From: Rhodospirillales bacterium
GTDB taxonomy: Bacteria; Pseudomonadota; Alphaproteobacteria; Acetobacterales; Acetobacteraceae
Assembly: GCA_025351925.1 (NCBI GenBank)
Contig: JANXVC010000125.1
Coordinates: 1 to 43,975 of the forward strand
Direction: 5' to 3'
DNA: 43,975 bases
The stretch's first letter is position 1. Each line of letters begins with the position of its first letter. Below are positions 35,847 to 43,975 of the stretch, piece after piece. A program made the translations under genes and the position numbers. The notes under the pieces were generated by a model that was not told the DNA's origin, ran no database searches, and saw only the letters and a list, made by a program, of their open reading frames with translations.

Positions 35847-36197
35847 CTAGTCCCGCGTGCTGGCCACTATGCGGAACAGCAGATCTTCGCCGTCAGGCCG
35901 CCTCAGCCGCACCAAATCGCCAGGGCGGAACACGTGCCCCTCGAAAGTCCAAAGCGGGTCGTCCTCGCTGACCATGCTTTGCAGGGCCCAGCCGTCATCC
36001 AGCCGGATCAACTCAGAGTGTTTGTCCTGCATGCCTGGCCGCTCACGCATAGCGAGCCAGGGGATCGGATCGTTATCGTAGGCATACGGATCAATCTGAC
36101 CCTGCTGGTTAAGCGCGAGCCGGACGGTCAGCCGGTCGTCAATGTCGCCGTCGGGGCGCCCGGGCCCCTTGGCCAGCAACATGATCAACTTCGCCAT
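35847..36197 (-). CDS. hypothetical protein (about 116 aa)
   Basis: MAKLIMLLAKGPGRPDGDIDDRLTVRLALNQQGQIDPYAYDNDPIPWLAMRERPGM...DPLWTFEGHVFRPGDLVRLRRPDGEDLLFRIVASTRD; coherent composition. Confidence 0.65.
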   Translation of the reverse strand: MAKLIMLLAKGPGRPDGDIDDRLTVRLALNQQGQIDPYAYDNDPIPWLAMRERPGMQDKHSELIRLDDGWALQSMVSEDDPLWTFEGHVFRPGDLVRLRRPDGEDLLFRIVASTRD

Positions 36198-36337
36198 CAC
36201 CTCGCCCTAAACGCGCCCGGCGGTGATCAGCGTGCGTGACCACCCTTTCTGCCATTGCTCTCCGTAGCTTGGTAACGCAGTACGGGCCGGCTGGGTTCTA
36301 CCGCCGAAGCCCATCATAGTATGGCGGGAGCCTCAAG

Positions 36338-38287
36338 TCAGATCGCTACTCGAACGCCAAGCTCAACCACACGGTCGCTTGGAATGCGGAAGAACTCGGT
36401 CGCGGGCACGGCATTCCGCGCCATGAACAGAAACAGGAACAGCCGCCAGGCGGGCAGTTTGGGCACCATGGCGCGCACCAAGACCTCCCGGCCAAGAAAG
36501 AAGCTTGCTTGCATCGCATTATATCCCACGCCATGCGCACTGAGTTCTTCGAGTGCACGGGGAATATTGGGGCTCTCCATGAAGCCGTAGCGCAGCACGA
36601 CGCGATGGACGTTGGGTGCAAGCTCGGACACCTCGATCCGCTCATCGGCCGGAGCCTGCGGCATGTCCATGTTCTGCACCGTCACGAACAGGACACGCTC
36701 GTGCAGAACCTTGTTATGCTTGAGATTGTGGAGCAGCGCAGCGGGCACGTAGTCCGGGTTGCCGGTCAGGAACACCGCCATGCCGGGCACTCGGACAGTC
36801 CGGGACTGCGGCAGCCGCGCCAGGAACGAGGCGAGCGGCAGGCTGTCCTGCTTCCAGCGCGCCAGCATGAGCTCACGGCCGCGGTTCCACGACGTCATCA
36901 TCGCCATCAGCCCAAACCCGAGCAGCAGCGGCACCCAGCCACCCTCCGGGATCTTCAATGCATTGGCGGCAAAGAACACGAGATCGACCGCGAAGAAAAA
37001 GCCGAACACCCCAAATGCGAGGCTGCGCGGCCAGCCGAACTGACGGCGGAATGCCACCATCGCGAGCACGCATGTGCATAGGAAGGTGCCCGTGACGGCG
37101 ATCCCATAGGCGGAGGCCAGGGCGTCGCTGCTGCGGAAGGCAAGAACCAGGATCAGCACGCCGACCAGCAGCGCCATGTTGACCTGCGGCACATAGATCT
37201 GCCCCTCCTCGGAATGGCTGGTGTGCAGGACCGCCATGCGCGGCAGGAAGGACATCTGCATGCACTGCCGGGCGATCGAGAACGCGCCGGAGATCAGCGC
37301 CTGGCTGGCGATGACCGTGGCAGCGGTGGCGAGGACCACCAGCGGCAGGCGCAGGCTCTCCGGCGCCATAAGATAGAACGGGTTCTCCAAGGCGGCCGGG
37401 TCGGCCATCACCAGGGCCCCTTGGCCGAAATAGTTCAGCACCAGGCACGGCAGCACAAAGAACACCCAGGCGAACCGGATCGGCGGCGCGCCGAAATGGC
37501 CCATGTCGGCATACAGCGCCTCGGCGCCCGTCACGGCCAGCACGACGGAGCCGAGGCTGACGAAGGCCAGCCAGCCATGATTGAGGCAGACGACGACCGC
37601 ATAGTGCGGCGACACCGCCATGAGGACGCCGGGATGCCGGGCAATCTGAAACAGGCCCATCGTGGCCAGGGCGACGAACCAGACCGCCATCACGGGACCG
37701 AATGCCCGGCCGATGCTGTTGGTGCCGCGTATCTGCACAGCGAACAGCGCGACGATCACCACGATGGACAGCGGCAGGACGAGGCTCTTGAAGGTGGGGG
37801 ACACGACTTCCAGTCCCTCGATCGCCGACAGGACCGAGATGGCGGGGGTGATCACGCCGTCGCCGAAGAACAGGCAGGCACCGCCGACACCGATCAAGCC
37901 TAGCGCTGTCCGCATGGCGACGCCGACTGTCCCGCGTTGGGCAAGTGCCATCAACGCCAGGATGCCGCCCTCGCCGTTGTTGTCGGCGCGCATGACCAGC
38001 AGGACGTATTTCACTGTCACGATAAGGATGAGCGCCCAGAAGATCAGCGAGAGGACACCCAGGATCTCGACCTGGCCGACGCCGACGCCGGTGAAATGGA
38101 TCAGACTGGCTTTGAGCGCATAGAGCGGGCTGGTGCCGATGTCGCCATAGACGATGCCCAGCACGGCCAGCAACGCCGTCGCACGCAACGGCCGGCTGGC
38201 GACGGCGGGGAGGGTGTTTACGGCTAGGCTCACAGGCCCGGTCCGGAGGGCGTGGCTGCGGGGCAGCGCTGTAAGATCATTCGACAT
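36338..38287 (-). CDS. kup: KUP family potassium uptake transporter
   Basis: [65 protein letters not shown]. Confidence 0.96.
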   Translation of the reverse strand: MSNDLTALPRSHALRTGPVSLAVNTLPAVASRPLRATALLAVLGIVYGDIGTSPLYALKASLIHFTGVGVGQVEILGVLSLIFWALILIVTVKYVLLVMRADNNGEGGILALMALAQRGTVGVAMRTALGLIGVGGACLFFGDGVITPAISVLSAIEGLEVVSPTFKSLVLPLSIVVIVALFAVQIRGTNSIGRAFGPVMAVWFVALATMGLFQIARHPGVLMAVSPHYAVVVCLNHGWLAFVSLGSVVLAVTGAEALYADMGHFGAPPIRFAWVFFVLPCLVLNYFGQGALVMADPAALENPFYLMAPESLRLPLVVLATAATVIASQALISGAFSIARQCMQMSFLPRMAVLHTSHSEEGQIYVPQVNMALLVGVLILVLAFRSSDALASAYGIAVTGTFLCTCVLAMVAFRRQFGWPRSLAFGVFGFFFAVDLVFFAANALKIPEGGWVPLLLGFGLMAMMTSWNRGRELMLARWKQDSLPLASFLARLPQSRTVRVPGMAVFLTGNPDYVPAALLHNLKHNKVLHERVLFVTVQNMDMPQAPADERIEVSELAPNVHRVVLRYGFMESPNIPRALEELSAHGVGYNAMQASFFLGREVLVRAMVPKLPAWRLFLFLFMARNAVPATEFFRIPSDRVVELGVRVAI

Positions 38288-38472
38288 CCATCAATCGCGG
38301 GATCGCCGCTGGGCTGGTGCGGCAGCTCTCCCTTCTAAGGAGGATGCCATAGGCTGGTTGAACTCCAAAGCGCAAGCCGAGACGGAGTTTCCACAGCGTC
38401 AACAAACCGGAGACGGCCGGAATACCGAGTGCAAACGGCGATCTGGCATTGCGACGCCAGAGCTGCTCCCGT

Positions 38473-39201
38473 TCATGCGCCATCCATCCCTGGCGCCGCC
38501 GGCCGTGTGCCGAAGATGGCACTGCCGACCCGGACATGGGTGGCGCCGTGGGCAATGGCGCTCTCATAGTCGCCGGACATGCCCATCGAGACCGTTGACA
38601 GCCCGTGCTGTGCGGCGCAAGCGGCCAGCCAGGCGAAATGCGGCGCCGGGTCGCCTTCGGCCGGCGGGATGCACATCAGTCCCACCAACGCGGCGCCGAA
38701 GCGGCTGCGGCAGTTCCGGATGAAGGCGTCTGCCTCGGTCCGGGGCACGCCAGCCTTTTGCGGCTCGTCGCCGACGTTCACCTGGACCAGCAGATCGGGC
38801 AGGCGGCCCTGCTTATCGGCGGCATCGGCCAAGGCGTCGGCCAGGCGCGGACGGTCCAGGCTCTCGATCACATTGGCCACACGAATCGCGTCGCGCGCCT
38901 TGTTGGTCTGCAGGCCGCCGATCAGATGCACCCGGAGCGTCGGGAGCAGGGCGCGCAGCTCGGGAAACTTGGCGTCGGCCTCCTGCACGCGGTTCTCGCC
39001 GAACACGGTCTGCCCGGCGTCCATCGCCTGACGGACGATGTCGGCGGAGTGCGTCTTGGACACCGCGACCAGGGTGACGGAGCCGACAGGGCGCCCGGCC
39101 CTCGCGGTTGCGGCGGCGATGCGGGCCTGGACCCGATGCAGGCGGTCGGACACGCTATGATCGAGAGGGACGTGATCAACGGGGGGCTCGGAGGGATGCA
39201 T
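38473..39201 (-). CDS. yggS: YggS family pyridoxal phosphate homeostasis protein
   Basis: VTLVAVSKTHSADIVRQAMDAGQTVFGENRVQEADAKFPEL, HLIGGLQTNKARDA, VNVGDEPQKAG, LSTVSMGMSGDYESAIAHGATHVRVGSAIFG. Confidence 0.95.
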   Translation of the reverse strand: MHPSEPPVDHVPLDHSVSDRLHRVQARIAAATARAGRPVGSVTLVAVSKTHSADIVRQAMDAGQTVFGENRVQEADAKFPELRALLPTLRVHLIGGLQTNKARDAIRVANVIESLDRPRLADALADAADKQGRLPDLLVQVNVGDEPQKAGVPRTEADAFIRNCRSRFGAALVGLMCIPPAEGDPAPHFAWLAACAAQHGLSTVSMGMSGDYESAIAHGATHVRVGSAIFGTRPAAPGMDGA

Positions 39202-39931
39202 GGACCATAGGCTCGTAGCGTGGGCGCGCGGGGTCAAGGCGCGGCGGGGTGGAACGGCAAAGCGTCACGTGCCGGTGCTCTGGCTGTTCACCGATGCTGT
39301 GCGCCTGCCCGATCCCCTCAAGGCGGTGGCCGCCCTGCCGCCGCGGCTGTGCGGCGTGGTGTTCCGCCATGACGGCGTGGCCGGCCGCGCCGCACTGGCC
39401 CGGATGGTGGCGCAGCGATGCCGCGGGCTGCGCGTGCCGCTGGTGATCGCCGGGGACGCCCGGCTTGCGACGGCGGTCGGCGCCGGCGTGCATCTGCGGG
39501 GCGGCCGCGCGGCAACGGGACCCCGTATGCGGGCAATGAGAAGCTGGCTCCGGGCGAAGGCGCTTGTCACCAGCTCCGCCCACTCCAGGGCCGAGCTGCG
39601 CCGAGCCTGGGCGGCTGGAGCGGACGCAGTGTTCCTGTCGCCGGTGCTGTCCACGCAGAGCCATCCCGGTGCCCCTGGGCTGGGCATCATACGCTGGGCC
39701 GCGTTGGCCCGAGGAATGCCGCATGGCCGTCATGGCGCAGTTCTGGCTTTGGGCGGCATTGATGGCAAAGCGGTGTATCGGCTGCCGCGCTGGTGCGGCG
39801 GCGTGGGGGCGATTGGAGCTTTGATGGCGGGCGGCGGCACCGACGAATGTGGCGTGTCAGCAACAGTGTTTCGCAATTGCCATAAGTCTCACATTCCAGC
39901 GATTGCAGAGAAGTCATTTGCCCGGCAATAG
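39200..39931 (+). CDS. thiamine phosphate synthase/TenI-like protein
   Basis: GVVFRHDGVAGRAALARMVAQRCRGLRVPLVIAGDARLATAVGAGVHLRGG...TSSAHSRAELRRAWAAGADAVFLSPVLSTQSHPGAPGLG...LALGGIDGK. Confidence 0.8.
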   Translation: MDHRLVAWARGVKARRGGTAKRHVPVLWLFTDAVRLPDPLKAVAALPPRLCGVVFRHDGVAGRAALARMVAQRCRGLRVPLVIAGDARLATAVGAGVHLRGGRAATGPRMRAMRSWLRAKALVTSSAHSRAELRRAWAAGADAVFLSPVLSTQSHPGAPGLGIIRWAALARGMPHGRHGAVLALGGIDGKAVYRLPRWCGGVGAIGALMAGGGTDECGVSATVFRNCHKSHIPAIAEKSFARQ

Positions 39932-40038
39932 TATGAACAGGCTTGGCTGCCTTCGCCCTTGACCCAAGTGGTCATTCGGTGGATTTCGGGCGGGGCCCTA
40001 AATGTTCGCCGGTGATCGGCGTTTTGAGGAGAAGTTTA

Positions 40039-41505
40039 ATGCGTAAGCTCCTGCTGGCCACCGTAGCCGCACTGGGCGCCTCGATGGGGGTCGCTGCTGT
40101 GGCGGATGCCCAGACGTTCCCAACCCCGGGTACTGTGACCATACGGCTGAATGGTCGTTTCCGGTTCTATGCCGGGGTAGTTTCCGACCGCGTTGCGAAC
40201 AACAATGCCGCCGGCAGCCCGACGGGCAATGTGAATGCTGCTGGCCAGGGCACGCTGACGGGGCAGAACAAGCAGACCAACTACGGGTTCGGCGACTATG
40301 CCCGTCTGTATCCGGGCTTCGACGGTGTCGCCGCGAACGGCTTGAAGTACGGCGCCAGCCTTGAAATCCGGCAGGACCAAGGCTCCGGTGCCGGCGGCGG
40401 CATCTATCCCGGCGGGTCCACGCAGAACCGGGCGCGCGCTGCGCTGTACTTCCGCCGCGAGTGGGGCTATATCGGCACCGACCAGCTCGGCACCATCCGC
40501 CTCGGCTCTACCGATCAGCCGAGCAGCCTGTACATGACCGGCAACTTCGAAAACTTCAACGATGGCGGCCTGGACGGCGACGTTGGTGGTCTTGCATCGG
40601 GCAACACCCAATTGCCGTGGCCGTTCGCCGACGGCCAGGGCGGCTACTACACGACGACCAAGGCGATCTACCTGTCGCCGCAGCTCTATGGCTTCGATTT
40701 CGGCGTGTCGTTTGAGCCGGGCACCGGCAACACGGCCAACGGCGGCTCGTGCAACGGCGCCAGCCCGGTTGGCACCAACTTCGTCAACTCGAGCGGCACC
40801 TTCACCGCTGCAACCGGTGCAAACGGCCAGGGCGTGTCTGGCCCAGGCTGCGACCGTCTCTCGTCGTCGCCCGTCAACGGCGAAAGCGCCCGCCGCACCA
40901 ACACCGTGGACGCGTTGCTGCGCTACCGCGGCACGTTCGGCAGCTTCGGCATCGCGGCGACCGGCGGCTACATCGGCGGCGGCCATGTGCTTGACAACTC
41001 CGGTCTCGCCTTCACCAACAACCCGCTGGCCGCCGGTGGCGCCCGTCCGAACTTTGACGGCGTGAGCGTCGGCGACTTCGGCGTCGCGTTGACCTACGGC
41101 GGCTTCAGCGTTGGCGGCAAGTACATGTATGGTCGCTTTAACGGCGGGCTCGGCACGCTCGTTGCCAAGGGTCTGCCGGACGGCGAGGCGATCCTTGGCG
41201 GCTTCTCCTATACGACCGGGCCGATCGTCGTTGGCGCGCACTACCTGAACCTCAAGACCGCGGGCGATACCGGCAACGCGTTCTTTGGCCGTCAGCGTCG
41301 CGAGCAGGGCGTCGCAGCGGGCGGCACCTACTCCCTGGCGCCTGGCCTGTCGCTGTTCGTGTCTTACCTCTACAGCGAGCGCAAGCAGAACGGCTTCAAC
41401 TTCATCACCGGCCAGGGCGTGAATGCCGCGGCTCCGGGCGGCAACGCCTTCAACAACAAGGTCTCGGCACAGGTCTTCGCGGTCGGCACCGGCTTTAGCT
41501 GGTAA
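40039..41505 (+). CDS. outer-membrane porin
   Basis: Signal peptide MRKLLLATVAALGASMGVAAVADAQ; FRFYAGVV, GLKYGASLEIRQDQG, RREWGYIGTDQLGTIRLGSTDQPSSLYMTG; C-terminal aromatic (GTGFSW). GAGGAGA RBS before ATG 40039. Confidence 0.9.
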   Translation: MRKLLLATVAALGASMGVAAVADAQTFPTPGTVTIRLNGRFRFYAGVVSDRVANNNAAGSPTGNVNAAGQGTLTGQNKQTNYGFGDYARLYPGFDGVAANGLKYGASLEIRQDQGSGAGGGIYPGGSTQNRARAALYFRREWGYIGTDQLGTIRLGSTDQPSSLYMTGNFENFNDGGLDGDVGGLASGNTQLPWPFADGQGGYYTTTKAIYLSPQLYGFDFGVSFEPGTGNTANGGSCNGASPVGTNFVNSSGTFTAATGANGQGVSGPGCDRLSSSPVNGESARRTNTVDALLRYRGTFGSFGIAATGGYIGGGHVLDNSGLAFTNNPLAAGGARPNFDGVSVGDFGVALTYGGFSVGGKYMYGRFNGGLGTLVAKGLPDGEAILGGFSYTTGPIVVGAHYLNLKTAGDTGNAFFGRQRREQGVAAGGTYSLAPGLSLFVSYLYSERKQNGFNFITGQGVNAAAPGGNAFNNKVSAQVFAVGTGFSW

Positions 41506-41527
41506 CAGACTAAACCAGACGGCCGGG

Positions 41528-41553
41528 AGGGGCGGTGGGCAACCACTGCCCCT
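41528..41553 (+). terminator. intrinsic terminator after the porin gene
   Basis: AGGGGCGGTGG - GCAA - CCACTGCCCCT (11 bp with one G-U), followed by TCTGCTTGT. Confidence 0.65.
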
Positions 41554-41663
41554 TCTGCTTGTCCGGGGTATGCCAGCTTCAGCGGTCCAGCTTGGCGCGG
41601 CGGTGCAGCCGGAGTATGACAGCGCGCGGCGCCGGCGGCGCCCTCATCCGTATAGGTTCCCCC

Positions 41664-42212
41664 ATGCTGCACCGAATCGCGTCGCATCGCATCGCTACAA
41701 TGGCAGTCATCCTGATCGCCGTTCTAGGCCTGACCGCTTGCGGCCCGGCGAAACTTCGCGGCGTGGCCGAGGACGAGTACCAGGACTACCGCACCAAGGG
41801 CGGCGAGCAGGGCAAGCTGTTCGGCGACCAGGGCCTGGCGATCGGCATCGGCAAAGGCACGGGAACCGCCCAGTCGCAGGAGGGCGGCGCGCTGGGCGTG
41901 AACGCCTATCTCTGGCGGGGCGCGCTCGATACCTTGGCGTTCATGCCGCTGTCTTCGGCCGACCCGTTTGGCGGAGTGATCATCACCGATTGGTTTCAGC
42001 CGCCCGCTGGAGGCGGCGAACGCTTCAAGGCGACGGCCTACATCCTCGGACGGCAGCTCCGCGCCGACGGCATCAGGGTCTCGATCTTCCGTCAGGTGGC
42101 GCAGGGCGGTCAGTGGGTCGATGCGCCGGTCAATGCCACCACGACGAGCGAGATCGAGAACAAGGTGCTTGCGCGGGCACGGGAACTGCGTTCGCAGGTA
42201 GCGGGCTCGTAA
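41664..42212 (+). CDS. DUF3576 domain lipoprotein
   Basis: Lipobox-like MAVILIAVLGLTACGPAKLRG; LGVNAYLWRGALDTLAFMPLSSADPFGGVIITDWF; sits directly upstream of leuS. Confidence 0.88.
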   Translation: MLHRIASHRIATMAVILIAVLGLTACGPAKLRGVAEDEYQDYRTKGGEQGKLFGDQGLAIGIGKGTGTAQSQEGGALGVNAYLWRGALDTLAFMPLSSADPFGGVIITDWFQPPAGGGERFKATAYILGRQLRADGIRVSIFRQVAQGGQWVDAPVNATTTSEIENKVLARARELRSQVAGS

Positions 42213-42285
42213 CCAGCCGCTGCTTGCCGCACCGGCGAGGCTGGAGGATAGAATAGGCGATCTTCGAGGATAGGCTGCGCCCACG

Positions 42286-43975
42286 ATGAACGACATCTCC
42301 GCTCCCGCCGCGCCGGATACCGCGCCCGGCTATGACTTCCAGAATGCCGAGCCGCGTTGGCAACAGGCATGGGACGCCGCTGGCTGTTTCCAGGTGGCCG
42401 ACATCCCGACGGACGGCAAACCGAAATACTACGTGCTTGAGATGTTCCCCTATCCAAGTGGGAAGATCCACATGGGCCACGTGCGCAACTACACGCTGGG
42501 CGACGTTGTCGCGCGCTACAAGCGCGCCCGCGGCCATTCGGTGCTGCACCCCATGGGCTGGGACGCGTTCGGCCTGCCGGCAGAGAATGCGGCGCGGGAG
42601 CGCGGCGTCCACCCCGCCGAATGGACGTACGCCAACATCGCGGCGATGCGCATCGAATTGCAGCGGATGGGCCTGTCGATTGACTGGTCGCGTGAGATCG
42701 CCACTTGCGAGCCCGAGTACTACGGCCAAGAGCAAAAGCTGTTTTTGGATATGTTGCGGGCTGGGCTGGTCGAGCGGAAGGAGAGCTGGGTTAACTGGGA
42801 CCCGGTGGATGGCACCGTGCTGGCGAACGAACAGGTCATCGACGGCCGGGGCTGGCGGTCGGGCGCCATGGTTGAGAAGCGGCAGCTCTCCCAATGGTTC
42901 ATGCGTATTACCCAATATGCCCCGGACCTGCTGGCCTCTCTCGGTGAATTGGACCGCTGGCCCGAACGGGTGCGAACCATGCAGGCCCATTGGATTGGGC
43001 GGAGCGAGGGCGCCAGGGTCCGCTTTCCTTTGACGGCTCCGGTCGGGGGCGCACACACGATCGAGGTGGCCGGTGCAATCGAGGTGGTCGAGGTGTTCAC
43101 CACCCGGCCAGATACGCTGTTCGGCATGTCGTTTTTGGCTTTGGCGCCCGAGCATCCGGTATCGGCAGCCGTGGCGACGAGCAACCCGGCTGCAGCGGCA
43201 TTCGTAGCGCAGTGCCGCAGCATGGGAACCAGCGAGGCCGCGGTCGAGACGGCGGAGAAGCGGGGTTTCGACACTGGCCTGCGGGTCGCGCACCCGCTGA
43301 TGCCGGGCGAGACCTTCCCGGTCTGGATCGCGAACTTCGTGCTGATGGAATACGGTACGGGCGCGATCTTCGGCTGCCCGGCCGGCGACCAGCGCGACCT
43401 GGACTTTGCCCGCAAATATGGCCTGGCGACCCCGGCCGTCGTGCTACCGCTGGGCGAGCCGGCGGCCGGCTTCGTTGTGGGCGCCAATGCCTATGACGGA
43501 CCTGGCCAGATGATCAACTCGGGTTTCCTGGACGGGCTGGACACCGTCAGCGCCAAGCGTGCGGCGACCGAGGCGCTGGAGCGTATCGGCAAGGGAAAAA
43601 GCGTCGTGAACTGGCGCATACGGGATTGGGGCGTGAGTCGGCAACGTTATTGGGGATGCCCGATTCCGATCATCCACTGTAATGTCTGCGGCATAGTTCC
43701 GGTGCCGGACGCTGACCTGCCGGTGCGGCTGCCGGAGGATGTGACATTCGACCGGCCGGGCAATCCGTTGGATCATCATCCGACCTGGAAACATGTCGCC
43801 TGCCCGCGTTGTGGCGCAGCGGCGGAACGGGAAACCGACACGTTCGATGTCTTTGTGGACAGCTCCTGGTACTTTGCCCGGTTCTGCAGTCCGAAGGCGG
43901 ACGTGCCGGTGGTGCGCGCTGCATCGGACCACTGGCTGCCGGTGGACCAATATATCGGCGGCGTCGAGCACGCGA
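42286..43975 (+). CDS. leuS: leucyl-tRNA synthetase (3' end cut by window edge)
   Basis: [92 protein letters not shown]. Confidence 0.98.
   Translation, partial: MNDISAPAAPDTAPGYDFQNAEPRWQQAWDAAGCFQVADIPTDGKPKYYVLEMFPYPSGKIHMGHVRNYTLGDVVARYKRARGHSVLHPMGWDAFGLPAENAARERGVHPAEWTYANIAAMRIELQRMGLSIDWSREIATCEPEYYGQEQKLFLDMLRAGLVERKESWVNWDPVDGTVLANEQVIDGRGWRSGAMVEKRQLSQWFMRITQYAPDLLASLGELDRWPERVRTMQAHWIGRSEGARVRFPLTAPVGGAHTIEVAGAIEVVEVFTTRPDTLFGMSFLALAPEHPVSAAVATSNPAAAAFVAQCRSMGTSEAAVETAEKRGFDTGLRVAHPLMPGETFPVWIANFVLMEYGTGAIFGCPAGDQRDLDFARKYGLATPAVVLPLGEPAAGFVVGANAYDGPGQMINSGFLDGLDTVSAKRAATEALERIGKGKSVVNWRIRDWGVSRQRYWGCPIPIIHCNVCGIVPVPDADLPVRLPEDVTFDRPGNPLDHHPTWKHVACPRCGAAAERETDTFDVFVDSSWYFARFCSPKADVPVVRAASDHWLPVDQYIGGVEHA

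Noticed and set aside
40036-41241. 401-aa minus-strand ORF opposite the porin
   Set aside because: Antisense shadow; plus strand has signal peptide, RBS and porin motifs.
42130-43293. 387-aa minus-strand ORF opposite leuS
   Set aside because: Antisense shadow of an unmistakable leucyl-tRNA synthetase.
1-43975. Search for CRISPR arrays, transposases/IS ends, tRNA/rRNA genes, phage genes, toxin-antitoxin or restriction loci
   Set aside because: None could be recognised by reading both strands and the ORF track; absence cannot be proven without tools such as tRNAscan, minced or HMM searches.

Overview
High-GC alphaproteobacterial chromosomal window (gene content and style suggest Rhodospirillales/Acetobacteraceae; inference only). 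It holds about 30 protein genes and no recognisable tRNA, rRNA, transposase or CRISPR array. From left to right: a truncated SMP-30/gluconolactonase-like gene; a GAF-GGDEF-EAL c-di-GMP protein; an orphan GspC-like protein; a secreted BNR/sialidase-like protein; a threonine-dehydratase-like PLP enzyme; an unusual CaiB/BaiF CoA-transferase; a repeat-bearing surface protein; a HxlR-MATE-PanE operon; a degenerate ExeA/GspA-like AAA protein with a Pro-rich tail; an SDR; a six-gene minus-strand operon (two FAD oxidases plus a dipeptide/opine-type ABC transporter); a Pht5-like / Rieske / LysR / amine-oxidase / Cys-Met PLP-enzyme cluster; a DUF4214 protein; a second ExeA-like pseudo-ATPase; a YdeP-type molybdopterin oxidoreductase; kup; yggS; a ThiE/TenI-like gene; a porin; a DUF3576 lipoprotein; and leuS (truncated). 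The strongest finding not on the ORF track is a compact minus-strand intergenic sRNA gene (about 32373-32446). It has a promoter-like -35/-10, a perfect 8-bp hairpin, a single-stranded UUUCCUCCCU anti-Shine-Dalgarno motif, and a C(UUCG)G terminator with a U7 tract, which resembles the alphaproteobacterial MmgR/alpha-r8 type. Other leads are: two paralogous ExeA-like proteins that lost Walker motifs in different ways; tandem perfect palindromic operators at the HxlR gene; a Phe/Thr-rich putative leader peptide followed by strong hairpins before the threonine dehydratase; a DUF4214 protein whose HExxH zinc motif has become RELGH; a permuted-looking CaiB protein; and a His-to-Gly change in the LeuRS editing domain. 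All family calls come from reading the sequence, with no database searches.
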